Shown: positions 1-9,778, numbered from the stretch's first letter. The stretch is 41,610 nt of DNA from Candidatus Adlerbacteria bacterium (GCA_003135635.1 PLCJ01000001.1:174155-215764); one strand, 5' to 3'. The notes: generated by a model not told the origin, from the letters alone. Made by a program: numbers and translations.

Positions 1-900
<900 letters not shown>

Positions 901-962
901 GTATATGGAGAGAGGCTTGAGTGCCGCAATAATTTGTTGTTGAAATTTTTTGGAAATTCTAT

Positions 963-1075
963 TCTGGTGGTTTGGCGGTGGGGCCACACCCGTTCTCATT
1001 CCGAACACGGAAGTTAAGCCTACTAGCGGCGATGGTACTCCATGTCACAGTGGGGGAGAGTAGCTAGCCGCCAGA
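963..1075 (+). rRNA. rrf: 5S ribosomal RNA
   Basis: Recognised by CCGAACACGGAAGTTAAGCC and GGCGATGGTACT in the right order and spacing. The terminal helix pairs TCTGGTGGTT (from 963) with AGCCGCCAGA (ending 1075), giving about 113 nt. It lies about 60 nt after the 23S 3' end, as expected for a co-transcribed operon. I see no intrinsic terminator between it and the next gene, 62 nt downstream. Confidence 0.95.
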
Positions 1076-1137
1076 GTAGAGTATCCAAAAACGCCTATGT
1101 GATCTGCCCAACCGCTTGTATGCTAGGATGACGACAT

Positions 1138-1893
1138 ATGGCAATCGGATGGGGAGCACAACGGAAAATACTTTATTTTTCAGCCGTCACCATCATCGGA
1201 GGGCTTATTCTCCTTATCCTTTATTTTAACTTCTTTGTTGTAGCTCCCAGCTGTTTTGATGGCAGACAAAATGGCGACGAGACGGGCGTTGATTGTGGCG
1301 GCTCATGCACACTCCTGTGCTCCAACCAAGCCCATGCGCCGAGCGTACTGTGGGCGCGGGCATTTCTTGTAGCAAGTAGTACCTATACGGTTGCCGCGTA
1401 TGTGCAAAATACCAATGCCGGCGCGGGAGCAAAAAATGTTCACTACACCTTCCAGTTATTTGATGCTAAAAACTCCTTAATTACCGAGCAAAGTGGAATA
1501 ATCGATCTTCCGCCGGCTCAAGTAATACCTATTATTGAGACGGGTATTACTACGGGACAACGCACGGTGGCACGGACTCTTTTTTCTTTTTCGGATATTC
1601 CCGTGTGGAATAAGGTACCCGCTACAGCGCTCCCAGCGCTTTCAATTAGCAGTGAAAATCTTTCTGCGGATGGTACTCGATTATCAGCCACGATTACTAA
1701 TAATTCCTTTGAAAACGTCATGAATCTAACTGCCGCTGCAGTTATTTTTAATACTGATAATGTCGCAGTGGCAGCATCAAAAAGTCTCATGAAAAATTTG
1801 GCACAAAAATCTTCCCAAGAAGTTGTGTTTACGTGGCCCAATAGTACTTTAAATATATCGCATGCCGAAATTATTCTCCTTCCCGCATTTTGA
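1138..1893 (+). CDS. Membrane-anchored extracellular protein with Cys-rich motif
   Basis: 251 aa. One hydrophobic segment at about residues 11-35 (ILYFSAVTIIGGLILLILYF) predicts an N-terminal anchor with the rest outside. Directly after it comes CFDGRQNGDETGVDCGGSC plus a further Cys, a short motif of the type C-x-D-x-x-x-N-G-x-E-T-x-x-D-C-G-G-x-C that recurs in secreted proteins. Its pairing pattern suggests disulfides or metal binding. The remainder is Thr/Asn/Ser-rich and looks beta-sandwich-like, with alternating hydrophobic strands. No enzymatic motif is visible. The gene sits 62 nt behind 5S rRNA with no terminator between, so read-through from the rRNA operon is possible. A -10-like TAGGAT 8 nt before the ATG could give its own leaderless transcript. 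Function unknown. Confidence 0.8.
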   Translation: MAIGWGAQRKILYFSAVTIIGGLILLILYFNFFVVAPSCFDGRQNGDETGVDCGGSCTLLCSNQAHAPSVLWARAFLVASSTYTVAAYVQNTNAGAGAKNVHYTFQLFDAKNSLITEQSGIIDLPPAQVIPIIETGITTGQRTVARTLFSFSDIPVWNKVPATALPALSISSENLSADGTRLSATITNNSFENVMNLTAAAVIFNTDNVAVAASKSLMKNLAQKSSQEVVFTWPNSTLNISHAEIILLPAF

Positions 1894-1917
1894 TTACTCC
1901 ACTTAGTGTTATAGATA

Positions 1918-3066
1918 ATGCCACCTCTTCCTTTCACACATAAGACAAACTCTATCGATTGGATTGCGTTTGGTGCGGCGCTCATACTTTGTTTTTTGGG
2001 ACTCATCACCATGAGTTCATTTACCAGTTCAAACCCGTTTTTAATTCGCCAAACAATATGGGTTGTGGTCGGCGTAGGTGTCTTTTTTGCCGCCAGTAGG
2101 GTGGATTGGAGATTTTTGCGTCGCAGTGGTGTTGCGGCAGGGGTATATGCAGCACTCGTCATTCCACTTGTTTTGTTACTCGTACTCGGACGAGCAGTCA
2201 GAGGTGCAAAAAGCTGGCTGGTGCTCGGCGGCCTCGGCATTGAGCCAGTTGAGTTTGCCAAGCTTGCTCTCATTATTCTCCTGGCAAAATATTTTTCTCG
2301 TCGACATATTGAGATACGTAATTTTAGGCATATTTTTGTATCAGGAGCGTACGCTCTTGTCGTGTGTGTATTAGTCGCACTCCAACCAGATTTTGGAGGC
2401 GCTATCATCGTTCTTCTTATCTGGCTCAGCATGGTACTTTTTTCAGGAATTTCTCGGACGCATTTGCTCACCGTAATTATGTGTGCAGTCATAGCGTTCG
2501 TGGGCCTATGGTTTTTTGGCTTCCATGACTATCAAAAGCAGCGGATTCTCACATTCATAAATCCTGCTGGAGACGTCCTTGGTGCTGGGTATAATGCCTA
2601 TCAATCAATGATTGCGGTCGGCTCTGGAGAGCTTTTGGGTAAGGGAATCGGCTATGGCACGCAAAGCAAATTACGTTTTTTGCCCGAATATCAGACTGAT
2701 TTCATCTTTGCTGCATTTGCCGAAGAGTGGGGATTTATTGGGGTACTCATCGTCTTTGCGCTGTATGGGATAATTTTCATACGCTTGGGAAGTGCGGCGA
2801 TGCGAGGGGCAACTAACTTTGAAATGTTTTTTGCGCTCGGTGTCTTATCCTATTTCTTTGCACACTTCATGCTCCACGTTGGGATCAGTATGGGCGTGCT
2901 GCCCGTCACTGGAACCACTATACCCTTTATGAGTTATGGCGGTTCACATTTAGTGGCAGAATTTTTAGCGCTCGGCATAATTTCTGGACAACTGCGCTAT
3001 GCCCGCGCAACATCGCGCGATGCCTTCGGCAGGGAACTCGCCGGTGGCTATGATATCGCCGAATAG
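1918..3066 (+). CDS. rodA: Peptidoglycan glycosyltransferase RodA/FtsW (SEDS family)
   Basis: 382 aa polytopic membrane protein with about ten hydrophobic segments, close to the usual RodA length. SEDS signatures are clear: LGGLGIEPVEFAKLALII near residue 105, ALQPDFGGAIIV near 155, GYNAYQSMIAVGSGELLGKG near 220, and LPVTGTTIPFMSYGGSHL near 325. SEDS proteins polymerise glycan strands from lipid II in the cytoplasmic membrane, working with a class B penicillin-binding protein. The GSGELLGKGIGYGTQSKLRFLPEYQTDFIF wording resembles RodA more than FtsW, but the exact subfamily is inferred. The 3' end overlaps the convergent glycosyltransferase gene by 19 bp. Confidence 0.93.
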   Translation: MPPLPFTHKTNSIDWIAFGAALILCFLGLITMSSFTSSNPFLIRQTIWVVVGVGVFFAASRVDWRFLRRSGVAAGVYAALVIPLVLLLVLGRAVRGAKSWLVLGGLGIEPVEFAKLALIILLAKYFSRRHIEIRNFRHIFVSGAYALVVCVLVALQPDFGGAIIVLLIWLSMVLFSGISRTHLLTVIMCAVIAFVGLWFFGFHDYQKQRILTFINPAGDVLGAGYNAYQSMIAVGSGELLGKGIGYGTQSKLRFLPEYQTDFIFAAFAEEWGFIGVLIVFALYGIIFIRLGSAAMRGATNFEMFFALGVLSYFFAHFMLHVGISMGVLPVTGTTIPFMSYGGSHLVAEFLALGIISGQLRYARATSRDAFGRELAGGYDIAE

Positions 3067-4196
3067 AGCGCTATAGTTTTCTCCAGCTCTCTTTCAAGAG
3101 AAAACTCTAGGGCTATGTGTTGTTGCAGCGCTTTGCCAAATTGAATACGTAACTGAGGGTTCTCTAGTAATTGTAAAAGTTTTGCTGCAATATCGCGTGT
3201 ATTTCCCGGTGTACATAAAAAACCTGAGATATTGTTTTTGATGATATCTCCAACACCACCAACGTCGCTCGCCACCACCGCTCTTTCCGCTTGTCCCGCT
3301 TCAAGAAGTACGTAGGGCAACCCTTCTTTCAGTGAAGGAAGTACCACGATATCAAAAGCGGTCAGATACTGGTACGCCTCCGGTATGAATCCCAAAAACC
3401 AGACACACTCCGCGACATTTTTTTCCCGAGCAAGCTTCTCTAAAAAAAGCCGCTCTTCGCCCTCGCCAATAAGACAAAGCGAAACCGGTTTGTGTTCTTC
3501 CTTCAAAATACCCGCTGCCTCAATGAGAAAGGAGAGTCCTTTATTGTGGGTATATTCCGCTATGACGCCAATCCAGGGCCTGCCGTAAGGCATTTTGGCA
3601 GAAAGCACTTGTTGGGCTTTTTCAGGGCTTAAAAATATGAGCTCGGGGATGCCATTGTGAATAAGATAAATTTTTGATCTGCATCCCGGTAGTTGATGCG
3701 CCCGCTCATAGTTACTCTGCGATACTACAATGACCTTCGTAGAAAGAAGAAAGGTGACCCAGGTAGCAAGAAATATGAGTGCGCGTGCAAACGTGTTTCG
3801 ATCTTCTTCATAAGGAAGTCCGTGGGAGGTGAAAATGATGGAAGGAACTCCTGCAATACGCGCGGCAAGTGCGCCGAGTCCTCCCGCTTTTGAGCTGTTG
3901 AGGTGGACGATGTCGGGTTTTTCTTTGGCAAATATTTTCAACAGTTCCCAAAACGCACGGCACTCTTTTATCAGAGAGATATCACGCATAAATGATTGTA
4001 TGTAAATGCTGCGGATACCCGCGCCTTGAAGACGAGTATCCAGAAGTCCCGGAGTGGCATCGGTGTTTCCGCTGCCTCCTAAGGCAACGCAAATATCAAA
4101 ATCTTCCTTGGGAAGATGGGTTGCAAGATCAAACACGTATCGCTGAGCTCCTCCCCAGTTAGATTTCGTGATAATAAAGAGAACTTTCTTTTTCAT
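3048..4196 (-). CDS. Family 4 glycosyltransferase (GT-B fold)
   Basis: 382 aa. The N-terminal half has the Rossmann-like donor/acceptor layout with SNWGGAQRYVFDLA near residue 12, a glycine loop typical of GT4 enzymes, and DIVHLNSSKAGGLGALAARI near 95. The C-terminal half has the nucleotide-sugar domain with IGEGEERLFLEKLA near 240 and the conserved E-x7-E region PSLKEGLPYVLLEAGQAERAVVASDVGG near 290. It probably transfers a sugar from an NDP donor to a lipid-linked or surface glycan on the cytoplasmic face. It is divergent from the sugar-phosphate transferase gene at 4224, with which it shares a 27-bp intergenic region, so they likely serve the same surface glycan pathway. Substrate unknown. 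Confidence 0.9.
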   Translation of the reverse strand: MKKKVLFIITKSNWGGAQRYVFDLATHLPKEDFDICVALGGSGNTDATPGLLDTRLQGAGIRSIYIQSFMRDISLIKECRAFWELLKIFAKEKPDIVHLNSSKAGGLGALAARIAGVPSIIFTSHGLPYEEDRNTFARALIFLATWVTFLLSTKVIVVSQSNYERAHQLPGCRSKIYLIHNGIPELIFLSPEKAQQVLSAKMPYGRPWIGVIAEYTHNKGLSFLIEAAGILKEEHKPVSLCLIGEGEERLFLEKLAREKNVAECVWFLGFIPEAYQYLTAFDIVVLPSLKEGLPYVLLEAGQAERAVVASDVGGVGDIIKNNISGFLCTPGNTRDIAAKLLQLLENPQLRIQFGKALQQHIALEFSLERELEKTIALYSAIS

Positions 4197-4223
4197 ATAA
4201 TTGTTGTAGTATATACGAATTCT

Positions 4224-5573
4224 ATGGAAACCATATTCCGCCCACGGACGCTGGTGCTATTTTTAGGGGACATTTTTTTCTTTATTTTCGCACTATGGCT
4301 CTCACTTTTCTTACGAACTTTTCGGGTTCCAAGTGAAGCGCTTTTGGCTTCATATATACCGCCATTTCTTTTTCTTTTTATCGTGTGGATAGTGGTATTT
4401 TTCATTGCCGGGTTGTATGAGAGCCGTTCGATTATTTTTCCCCGTCGTGCTATTTCGGCAACACTTTTTATCGCTCAGACAGTAAATGTTATCTTTGCTG
4501 CGCTCTTTTTCTTTTTATTCCCCGTTTTTGGTATCGAACCCAAGACCATTCTTTTCATATACCTTATCATTTCATTCTTATCGGTATCTGCATGGCGCCT
4601 GGTTCTTTTTCCTCGCCTCGGCCTTCAAAAGACAGAAGCTGCCATCGTGATAGGCGAAGGAAAAGAAATCGATGAACTCATAAAAGTTCTCGCCAATGCC
4701 CCCCTTGCACCCGCACGCGTCGCTGCAGTCATACGCCCGAGCGCGGGCCAGGTTTCAAAGGGTATAAGCAGCGCGGTAGATTTCTACCAGCCGCGATTTA
4801 TTATTGCCGATTTTAGCGATACTCGAGTCGCCGCGGCATTCCCTGAGCTCTATAACTTCCTGTCTCGCGGTATTCGTTTCTTTGATGGCATGGAGCTCTA
4901 TGAAGAAATTTTTGGTCGGGTACCGCTTTCTCAAATTGATGATATGTGGCTTGCACGCAATGTTTCCCGCTACGCACACGTATTGTACGATGCGGTAAAA
5001 AGCCTTATGGATATCCTCCTCGGCACACTGCTCGGATGTATCTCGCTTCTGCTGTATCCTTTCATTGCTCTTGCAATTATTTCTGAAGATGGATTCCCCG
5101 TATGTATCGTGCAAGACAGGGTGGGGGAAGACAATAAACTGGTGCGCATCTATAAATTTCGCAGTATGTCCGGCAATGACAATGGCAAATATGGAGTAAG
5201 TGGGAGCAGTGCACTGCATGTAACAAAGGTAGGTGCTTTTTTGCGCGCCTGGCGACTTGATGAATTGCCTCAACTGTGGAACGTGGTACAGGGTAATTTG
5301 TCTCTCATTGGTCCTCGGCTTGAATTTCCCACGCTGGTTGCTCAATATGAACAAAGTATTCCGTACTATGGTGTGCGGCATCTCATTAAGCCGGGACTGT
5401 CAGGCTGGGCGCAATTGTACTATCACGATGACCCGCACCACGCCGCAAATGTCGAAGCGACCAAAATGAAACTTGCCTACGATTTATATTATCTGAAACA
5501 TCGCTCACTTGCGCTTGATGCTATCATTGCGCTCAAAACAGTTCGTCGCTTGCTCATAAAGGGAAACGCATAG
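4224..5573 (+). CDS. Polyprenyl-phosphate sugar-1-phosphate transferase (bacterial sugar transferase)
   Basis: 449 aa from ATG 4224. The track's earlier start at 4116 would run into the opposite gene. Four N-terminal membrane segments (about 1-120) precede a soluble nucleotide-binding-like domain, a further membrane segment near 255-280, and the catalytic domain. The catalytic domain has QDRVGEDNKLVRIYKFRSM, LRAWRLDELPQLWNVVQGNLSLIGPR and KPGLSGWAQL, the hallmark of WbaP/WcaJ-type enzymes. These transfer a sugar-1-phosphate from a UDP-sugar to undecaprenyl phosphate, the first step of surface polysaccharide or glycan synthesis. A TATATA 8 nt before the ATG suggests a very short or absent leader. 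The sugar specificity cannot be read from the sequence. Confidence 0.92.
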   Translation: METIFRPRTLVLFLGDIFFFIFALWLSLFLRTFRVPSEALLASYIPPFLFLFIVWIVVFFIAGLYESRSIIFPRRAISATLFIAQTVNVIFAALFFFLFPVFGIEPKTILFIYLIISFLSVSAWRLVLFPRLGLQKTEAAIVIGEGKEIDELIKVLANAPLAPARVAAVIRPSAGQVSKGISSAVDFYQPRFIIADFSDTRVAAAFPELYNFLSRGIRFFDGMELYEEIFGRVPLSQIDDMWLARNVSRYAHVLYDAVKSLMDILLGTLLGCISLLLYPFIALAIISEDGFPVCIVQDRVGEDNKLVRIYKFRSMSGNDNGKYGVSGSSALHVTKVGAFLRAWRLDELPQLWNVVQGNLSLIGPRLEFPTLVAQYEQSIPYYGVRHLIKPGLSGWAQLYYHDDPHHAANVEATKMKLAYDLYYLKHRSLALDAIIALKTVRRLLIKGNA

Positions 5574-5592
5574 AGTGTGTTTTTGAGCCCAT

Positions 5593-6387
5593 ATGATTAT
5601 TGACGGCAAAAAAATAGCCGAGAATATCCTGCAGGAACTCATAGCTGAGCGAGCCCAGTTTGGTCATCTGCGCCTGGGTGTCCTTATGGGCCTCGGTGAT
5701 AAGGCAACAGAATCATTTGTGCGCATCAAGGGCCGCATAGCGGCTGAACTTACCATAGAGCTCATGCGCAAAGAATTACTTCCTTCCGCGACCACAAAAG
5801 AAGCACTTACGGAAATCAAAGAACTGTTGAGGACGACTGATGGCATTATTATCCAGCTGCCACTGCCGCTTGGCGTCAATGTAGAGGAAGTGCTTCAAAG
5901 TCTGCCGCCCGGGCAGGATCCAGATGCCTTAGGGAGAGAGGGAAAGTCGCTGGTCACGCCTCCGGTAGTTGCGGCAATTCAGGAAATTTTAAAAAAAGAG
6001 CGGGTAGACATACAAGGCAAACGTATACTCGTGGCCGGCCAAGGTCGGCTCGTGGGAATACCTGTTGCCGTGTGGCTACGCCAAGAGCACCTATCTTTTG
6101 TAATTGTGGAGGATTCTTTAGGTATGGTTAAAGAAGCCCCAAGCGCTGATATCATTGTTTTGGGTACAGGATCTCCCGGTATACTCAAGCCCTCAATGAT
6201 TAAAAGTGGAGTGGTGATTCTTGATGCAGGCACCAGTGAAGCCAGTGGCAAAATAGTTGGGGACGCAGATCCCTCCTGCGCCGCGAAGGCCGCTCTTTTT
6301 ACCCCGGTGCCGGGGGGTATCGGGCCTATTGCAGTGATGATACTGTTTAGAAATTTTTTAGAGTTGATAAAAAGAAAAGGAATATAA
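5593..6387 (+). CDS. folD: Bifunctional methylenetetrahydrofolate dehydrogenase/cyclohydrolase
   Basis: 264 aa, slightly shorter than the usual ~285. The family Lys is present in SFVRIKGRIAAE (residues ~37-48). Other FolD signatures follow: IIIQLPLPLG near 92, the NADP-binding GQGRLVGIPVAVWLRQ near 155, and the C-terminal TPVPGGIGPIAVMILFRN near 238. The canonical DGF motif reads DPDALG and the PCTP motif reads LVTPP, so the active-site surroundings are somewhat divergent. FolD interconverts methylene-, methenyl- and formyl-tetrahydrofolate in the cytosol for one-carbon supply. It starts 19 bp after the sugar transferase gene and ends just before the secD promoter, so it probably closes that transcription unit. 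Confidence 0.93.
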   Translation: MIIDGKKIAENILQELIAERAQFGHLRLGVLMGLGDKATESFVRIKGRIAAELTIELMRKELLPSATTKEALTEIKELLRTTDGIIIQLPLPLGVNVEEVLQSLPPGQDPDALGREGKSLVTPPVVAAIQEILKKERVDIQGKRILVAGQGRLVGIPVAVWLRQEHLSFVIVEDSLGMVKEAPSADIIVLGTGSPGILKPSMIKSGVVILDAGTSEASGKIVGDADPSCAAKAALFTPVPGGIGPIAVMILFRNFLELIKRKGI

Positions 6388-6391
6388 ATTT

Positions 6392-6420
6392 TTGCTTTCC
6401 CCCCCTCGGTACGTTATAAT
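6392..6420 (+). promoter_or_regulatory. Promoter of secDF, implying a leaderless mRNA
   Basis: TTGCTT (6392-6397), a 17-bp spacer, then TATAAT (6415-6420). The secD ATG at 6428 begins 7 nt after the -10 box, where the transcription start is expected, so the message would have essentially no leader. This also argues against the track's TTG start at 6392. Confidence 0.75.
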
Positions 6421-6427
6421 CCGGCGC

Positions 6428-7747
6428 ATGTTTGCTTTGCGCTATGTCGCAACACTCATTCTTATTGTCGCCGTGGCGCTGGGTATTTTTGTGTATAAAA
6501 CGCAAAATGGTGGCCGGTTTGCGTTTAAGCTTGGACTTGATCTCTCCGGCGGCACCGAACTTACCTATAACGCCGATACCAGTAAAGTTCCTCCGGCGCA
6601 GCTCAGCGATTCTCTTTCCACACTCCAGAGTGTCATTGAGAGGCGGGTCAATGCGTTTGGGGTAGGTGAGCCTGTGGTGGCTCTCGAACAAGGGGGGGCG
6701 CTTGGAAACGGCGTGTACCGACTTGTTATCGAGCTTCCTGGGGTCACGAACGTCAATGATGCGATCAGCCGCATCGGCCAGACGCCGCTTTTGGAATTTA
6801 AGCTAGTAAAATCCGGATACGAAGCCTCAACCACGGATGCGCTCGGCAATCCAAATCCGGCAGCATTTGAAGATACGGGCCTCACTGGCGCATATATTTC
6901 AAGCGCGCAGCTTCAGTTTGGCAATGGCTCTGCGGTGTCTACCGAGCCCGTCGTGGTGGTCAATTTCAACTCGCAAGGTACCGCGCTTTTCTCAAAGATC
7001 ACAGATGCAGACGTCGGCAGAGAACTTGCTATTTTCTTGGATGGAAATCTTCTTTCAGTTCCGGTGATTCAGCAAAAAATTGATAATGGTGCGGCAATTA
7101 TTTCTGGCAACTTCACCGCCCAGCAAGCAAAAGATCTCGCAAGTAGCCTTAATTTAGGGGCTCTGCCAGTACCCATCCAGCTTGCAAGTTCCCAGACCAT
7201 TGGTCCTACTCTTGGCGCCAATACCCTGCAGCAAGGCCTTATAGCAGGACTCGTTGGTTTTGTGGTGCTCTCCCTCTTTATGCTGCTGTGGTACCGACTG
7301 CCGGGATTGATAGCAATCATCTCTTTGTCGATCTATCTTATTTTAATGTTGGTGCTCTTTAAACTTATCCCGGTGGTGCTTACTGCTGCGGGCATCGGGG
7401 CGTTTATTCTCTCGGTTGGTCTTGCGGTTGACGCGAATATTCTTATTGCAGAGCGCATGAAGGAAGAGTTGCAGGGAGGGAGTGGTGCAAACGTGGCGAT
7501 TCGCGATGGTTTTTCTCGCGCTTGGGGCGCAATTCGTGATTCTAATATCGCCCACGTGATTGCAGCGGTAATTCTCTTTTGGATTGGGACATCTATTATT
7601 CGCGGCTTTGCTTTGGTTTTCGGACTCGGCGTTTTGATCTCGCTTCTTTCTGCGGTGACAATTTCCCGCACGTTTTTACTTGCCCTTGGAGTGAAGACCG
7701 ACACCCCGCTTGGCCGTTTTCTTATGCGCTCGGGTCTGAGGCTATAA
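6428..7747 (+). CDS. secD: Protein translocase subunit SecD
   Basis: 439 aa from ATG 6428. An N-terminal membrane segment (FALRYVATLILIVAVALGIFVY) is followed by the periplasmic-type P1 domain with FKLGLDLSGGTELTY near residue 38 and VIERRVNAFGVGEPVV near 72. The C-terminal five-helix RND-like bundle carries LAVDANILIAERMKEEL near 340, the SecD D4 motif. SecDF pulls translocating proteins out of SecYEG on the outer face of the membrane using the proton motive force. secF follows 1 nt after the stop codon, giving an operon. The protein is shorter than E. coli SecD (615 aa), as in many bacteria with compact SecD. Confidence 0.95.
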   Translation: MFALRYVATLILIVAVALGIFVYKTQNGGRFAFKLGLDLSGGTELTYNADTSKVPPAQLSDSLSTLQSVIERRVNAFGVGEPVVALEQGGALGNGVYRLVIELPGVTNVNDAISRIGQTPLLEFKLVKSGYEASTTDALGNPNPAAFEDTGLTGAYISSAQLQFGNGSAVSTEPVVVVNFNSQGTALFSKITDADVGRELAIFLDGNLLSVPVIQQKIDNGAAIISGNFTAQQAKDLASSLNLGALPVPIQLASSQTIGPTLGANTLQQGLIAGLVGFVVLSLFMLLWYRLPGLIAIISLSIYLILMLVLFKLIPVVLTAAGIGAFILSVGLAVDANILIAERMKEELQGGSGANVAIRDGFSRAWGAIRDSNIAHVIAAVILFWIGTSIIRGFALVFGLGVLISLLSAVTISRTFLLALGVKTDTPLGRFLMRSGLRL

Positions 7748-7748
7748 C

Positions 7749-8663
7749 ATGAACCTTCGCCGCTACAACAATTACTATCTTCTTATCCCGGGACTTCTTT
7801 CCCTTGTGGCTGTCATTGTGCTTATTATCTGGCCACTCAAGCTCGGCATTGATCTGGCAGGCGGCTCGCTCCTTGAAATTTCTTATCCACAAGGTACGCC
7901 GACAATTCAACAAGTAGAAAGTGTCATCGTGCCTCTTTCCTTGGGGCCGGTTCTCGTGCAAGCAAGCGGCTCTAACGGGTATACACTCCAGCAGCGAGAT
8001 CTCACTCCTCAAGAGAAGCAATCACTTGAGACGGCGCTTGGCACGCTGGGGCAAGTGCAAGAGCAGCAGTTTACTTCAATCGGCCCGTCTATTGGTGCGG
8101 AGCTGTTGCAGAAAGGTCTTATTGCGTTTGGGCTTGTTATTGTGTGCATTATTCTTTTTATCGCGTTTGCGTTTCGCGGGGTATCAAAGCCCGTTGCCTC
8201 GTGGAAATATGGCGTGGTTGCGATTGTGTCGCTGTGCCACGATGTACTTATTCCTGTGGGGCTTTTCGCGGTCTTGGGACATTTCACCGGGGTAGAAATT
8301 AGCTCCCTTTTTATCGTTGCACTACTTACCATCTTTGGTATTTCTATTAATGACAAGATTGTGGTTTTCGATCGAATTCGCGAGAACCTGCGCCGCAACG
8401 AGGAGCAACATAAGCACGAAGCCTTTGATGAAATAGTTGATCACAGTATTATGCAAACACTCACTCGCTCCATTAACACCTCTCTTACCGTGGTTATTGT
8501 ACTGTTGTGCCTATACTTTTTGGGTCCTGCCTCGACCCAGGATTTTGCACTCACCCTTACTGTTGGCATGATTGCAGGAACATATTCCTCGCTTCTCCTG
8601 GCGTGTCCGCTTCTGGTGTTGTGGGAGCGGTCACAGCACAAACCAGTGAAGAAGGGGAAATAA
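7749..8663 (+). CDS. secF: Protein translocase subunit SecF
   Basis: 304 aa. N-terminal membrane segment YYLLIPGLLSLVAVIVLIIWPLKLGIDLAGG, including the SecF GIDLAGGSLLEI motif near residue 32. A short extracytoplasmic domain follows, then four to five C-terminal membrane helices with the family sequence TIFGISINDKIVVFDRIREN near 197 and TRSINTSLTVVIVLLCLYF near 240. It is the partner of SecD in the proton-driven accessory complex of the Sec translocon. It is separated from secD by one base and is presumably translationally coupled. Confidence 0.95.
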   Translation: MNLRRYNNYYLLIPGLLSLVAVIVLIIWPLKLGIDLAGGSLLEISYPQGTPTIQQVESVIVPLSLGPVLVQASGSNGYTLQQRDLTPQEKQSLETALGTLGQVQEQQFTSIGPSIGAELLQKGLIAFGLVIVCIILFIAFAFRGVSKPVASWKYGVVAIVSLCHDVLIPVGLFAVLGHFTGVEISSLFIVALLTIFGISINDKIVVFDRIRENLRRNEEQHKHEAFDEIVDHSIMQTLTRSINTSLTVVIVLLCLYFLGPASTQDFALTLTVGMIAGTYSSLLLACPLLVLWERSQHKPVKKGK

Positions 8664-8697
8664 ACTTCTACCTAAGCAACCTAAGATGCGTGAGGAT

Positions 8698-8725
8698 TTG
8701 CCTCTGTCAGTTTTTGCTATAGAAT
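8698..8725 (+). promoter_or_regulatory. Probable promoter of the serine hydrolase gene
   Basis: TTGCCT (8698-8703), 16-bp spacer, TAGAAT (8720-8725). The ATG at 8734 lies 8 nt after the -10 box, so the message would be leaderless or nearly so, as for secD. Confidence 0.5.
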
Positions 8726-8733
8726 AAAAAGGA

Positions 8734-9765
8734 ATGGAAAATCCTCCTCCCCAAGAGAAAAAGTTACCAAGATCTACGACTGCATGGGCAGTCGTAATTG
8801 CGCTTGTCATCGGTCTCGGGGGGTTTGGGGCGGGCTGGATCGTGAAAGGATTCTCTAGCGTAATAGCGCCACCACAATCGCTCCGGCTTAATGGCTATCA
8901 ATTCATTGATCCACTTCTTGCCTGCAATATAAATAATTCCAATGTCTTTCAGGAAGATCAATCGCTCAACAAGCAAATCCAATCCATCATTGATGCACAC
9001 AAGAACTCCGGTGATATTAGCAAGGCATCGGTCTACTTTTTAAATTTAGCAAATGGAAAATGGTCCGGTGTGTATGATACTGAAGCGTATTACCCTTCGA
9101 GCTTAGGAAAAATACCGATTATGATTGCCTATTATCAACTCGCTGAAGAGTCACCGGGGATTCTTAATCAGGAGGTAACCTATCCTGTTGGGAGTACTGA
9201 TTTAAACCAGATGCAAGATATTATCCCGCCTGAAGTGATTGTCCCCGGACAAACCTATACCGTCGAGCAGCTTATCGAATACATGATCAAATATTCTGAT
9301 AACAATGCCACGCAACTCCTCTATAGCCATATCAATCAAAACTCATTAAGTAAGGTCTACGGTGACTTGGGTATTCCGGTCAATAGTGATGCAACCCTCG
9401 CCAACCTCGACTTTATAACTCCGCACCAGATATCAACACTATTCCGCATTCTCTATAATGCTACGTATCTTTCTCGGGATGATTCTGAAAAAGCACTTCA
9501 GCTTTTAAGTCAAACGAGCTTCACACAAGGCATTGTTGCGAGTGTAGCAAGTTCGACAGTTGTCTCTCATAAGCTCGGCCTCGTTGAGATAGCACCCAAT
9601 GACATTTTAACCGAACATGAATTACACGATTGCGGTATCGTTTATACAAAAACCCCCTATCTTCTGTGTATCATGACGCGAGGATCTGCTTCTTTGCCGA
9701 CTCTTGAGGGCATCATTGCTCAGATTTCGGGAATTGTTTACAGCAATGTCCAGAAGGGCGGATAA
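8734..9765 (+). CDS. Membrane-anchored serine hydrolase, class A beta-lactamase fold
   Basis: 343 aa. A hydrophobic segment at residues 17-40 (TAWAVVIALVIGLGGFGAGWIV) anchors the protein with its catalytic domain outside. All three active-site elements of the penicillin-binding fold are present in order: SxxK as SLGK near 127, SDN as YSDNNA near 187, and a KTG-like KLG near 282. These serve as nucleophile and general base, and to bind the substrate carboxylate. It could be a D,D-carboxypeptidase acting on peptidoglycan or a beta-lactamase. The sequence alone does not decide, and the KLG variant leaves both open. It is the last chromosomal gene before the accessory island. Confidence 0.85.
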   Translation: MENPPPQEKKLPRSTTAWAVVIALVIGLGGFGAGWIVKGFSSVIAPPQSLRLNGYQFIDPLLACNINNSNVFQEDQSLNKQIQSIIDAHKNSGDISKASVYFLNLANGKWSGVYDTEAYYPSSLGKIPIMIAYYQLAEESPGILNQEVTYPVGSTDLNQMQDIIPPEVIVPGQTYTVEQLIEYMIKYSDNNATQLLYSHINQNSLSKVYGDLGIPVNSDATLANLDFITPHQISTLFRILYNATYLSRDDSEKALQLLSQTSFTQGIVASVASSTVVSHKLGLVEIAPNDILTEHELHDCGIVYTKTPYLLCIMTRGSASLPTLEGIIAQISGIVYSNVQKGG

Positions 9766-9778
9766 AGAAATTGTCCAA

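Noticed and set aside
1518-2492. 324-aa minus-strand ORF
   Set aside because: It lies antisense to the Cys-motif gene and rodA, both with clear protein signatures. Its translation shows no family features.
4755-5381. 208-aa minus-strand ORF
   Set aside because: Antisense to the sugar transferase domain, whose motifs are intact on the plus strand.
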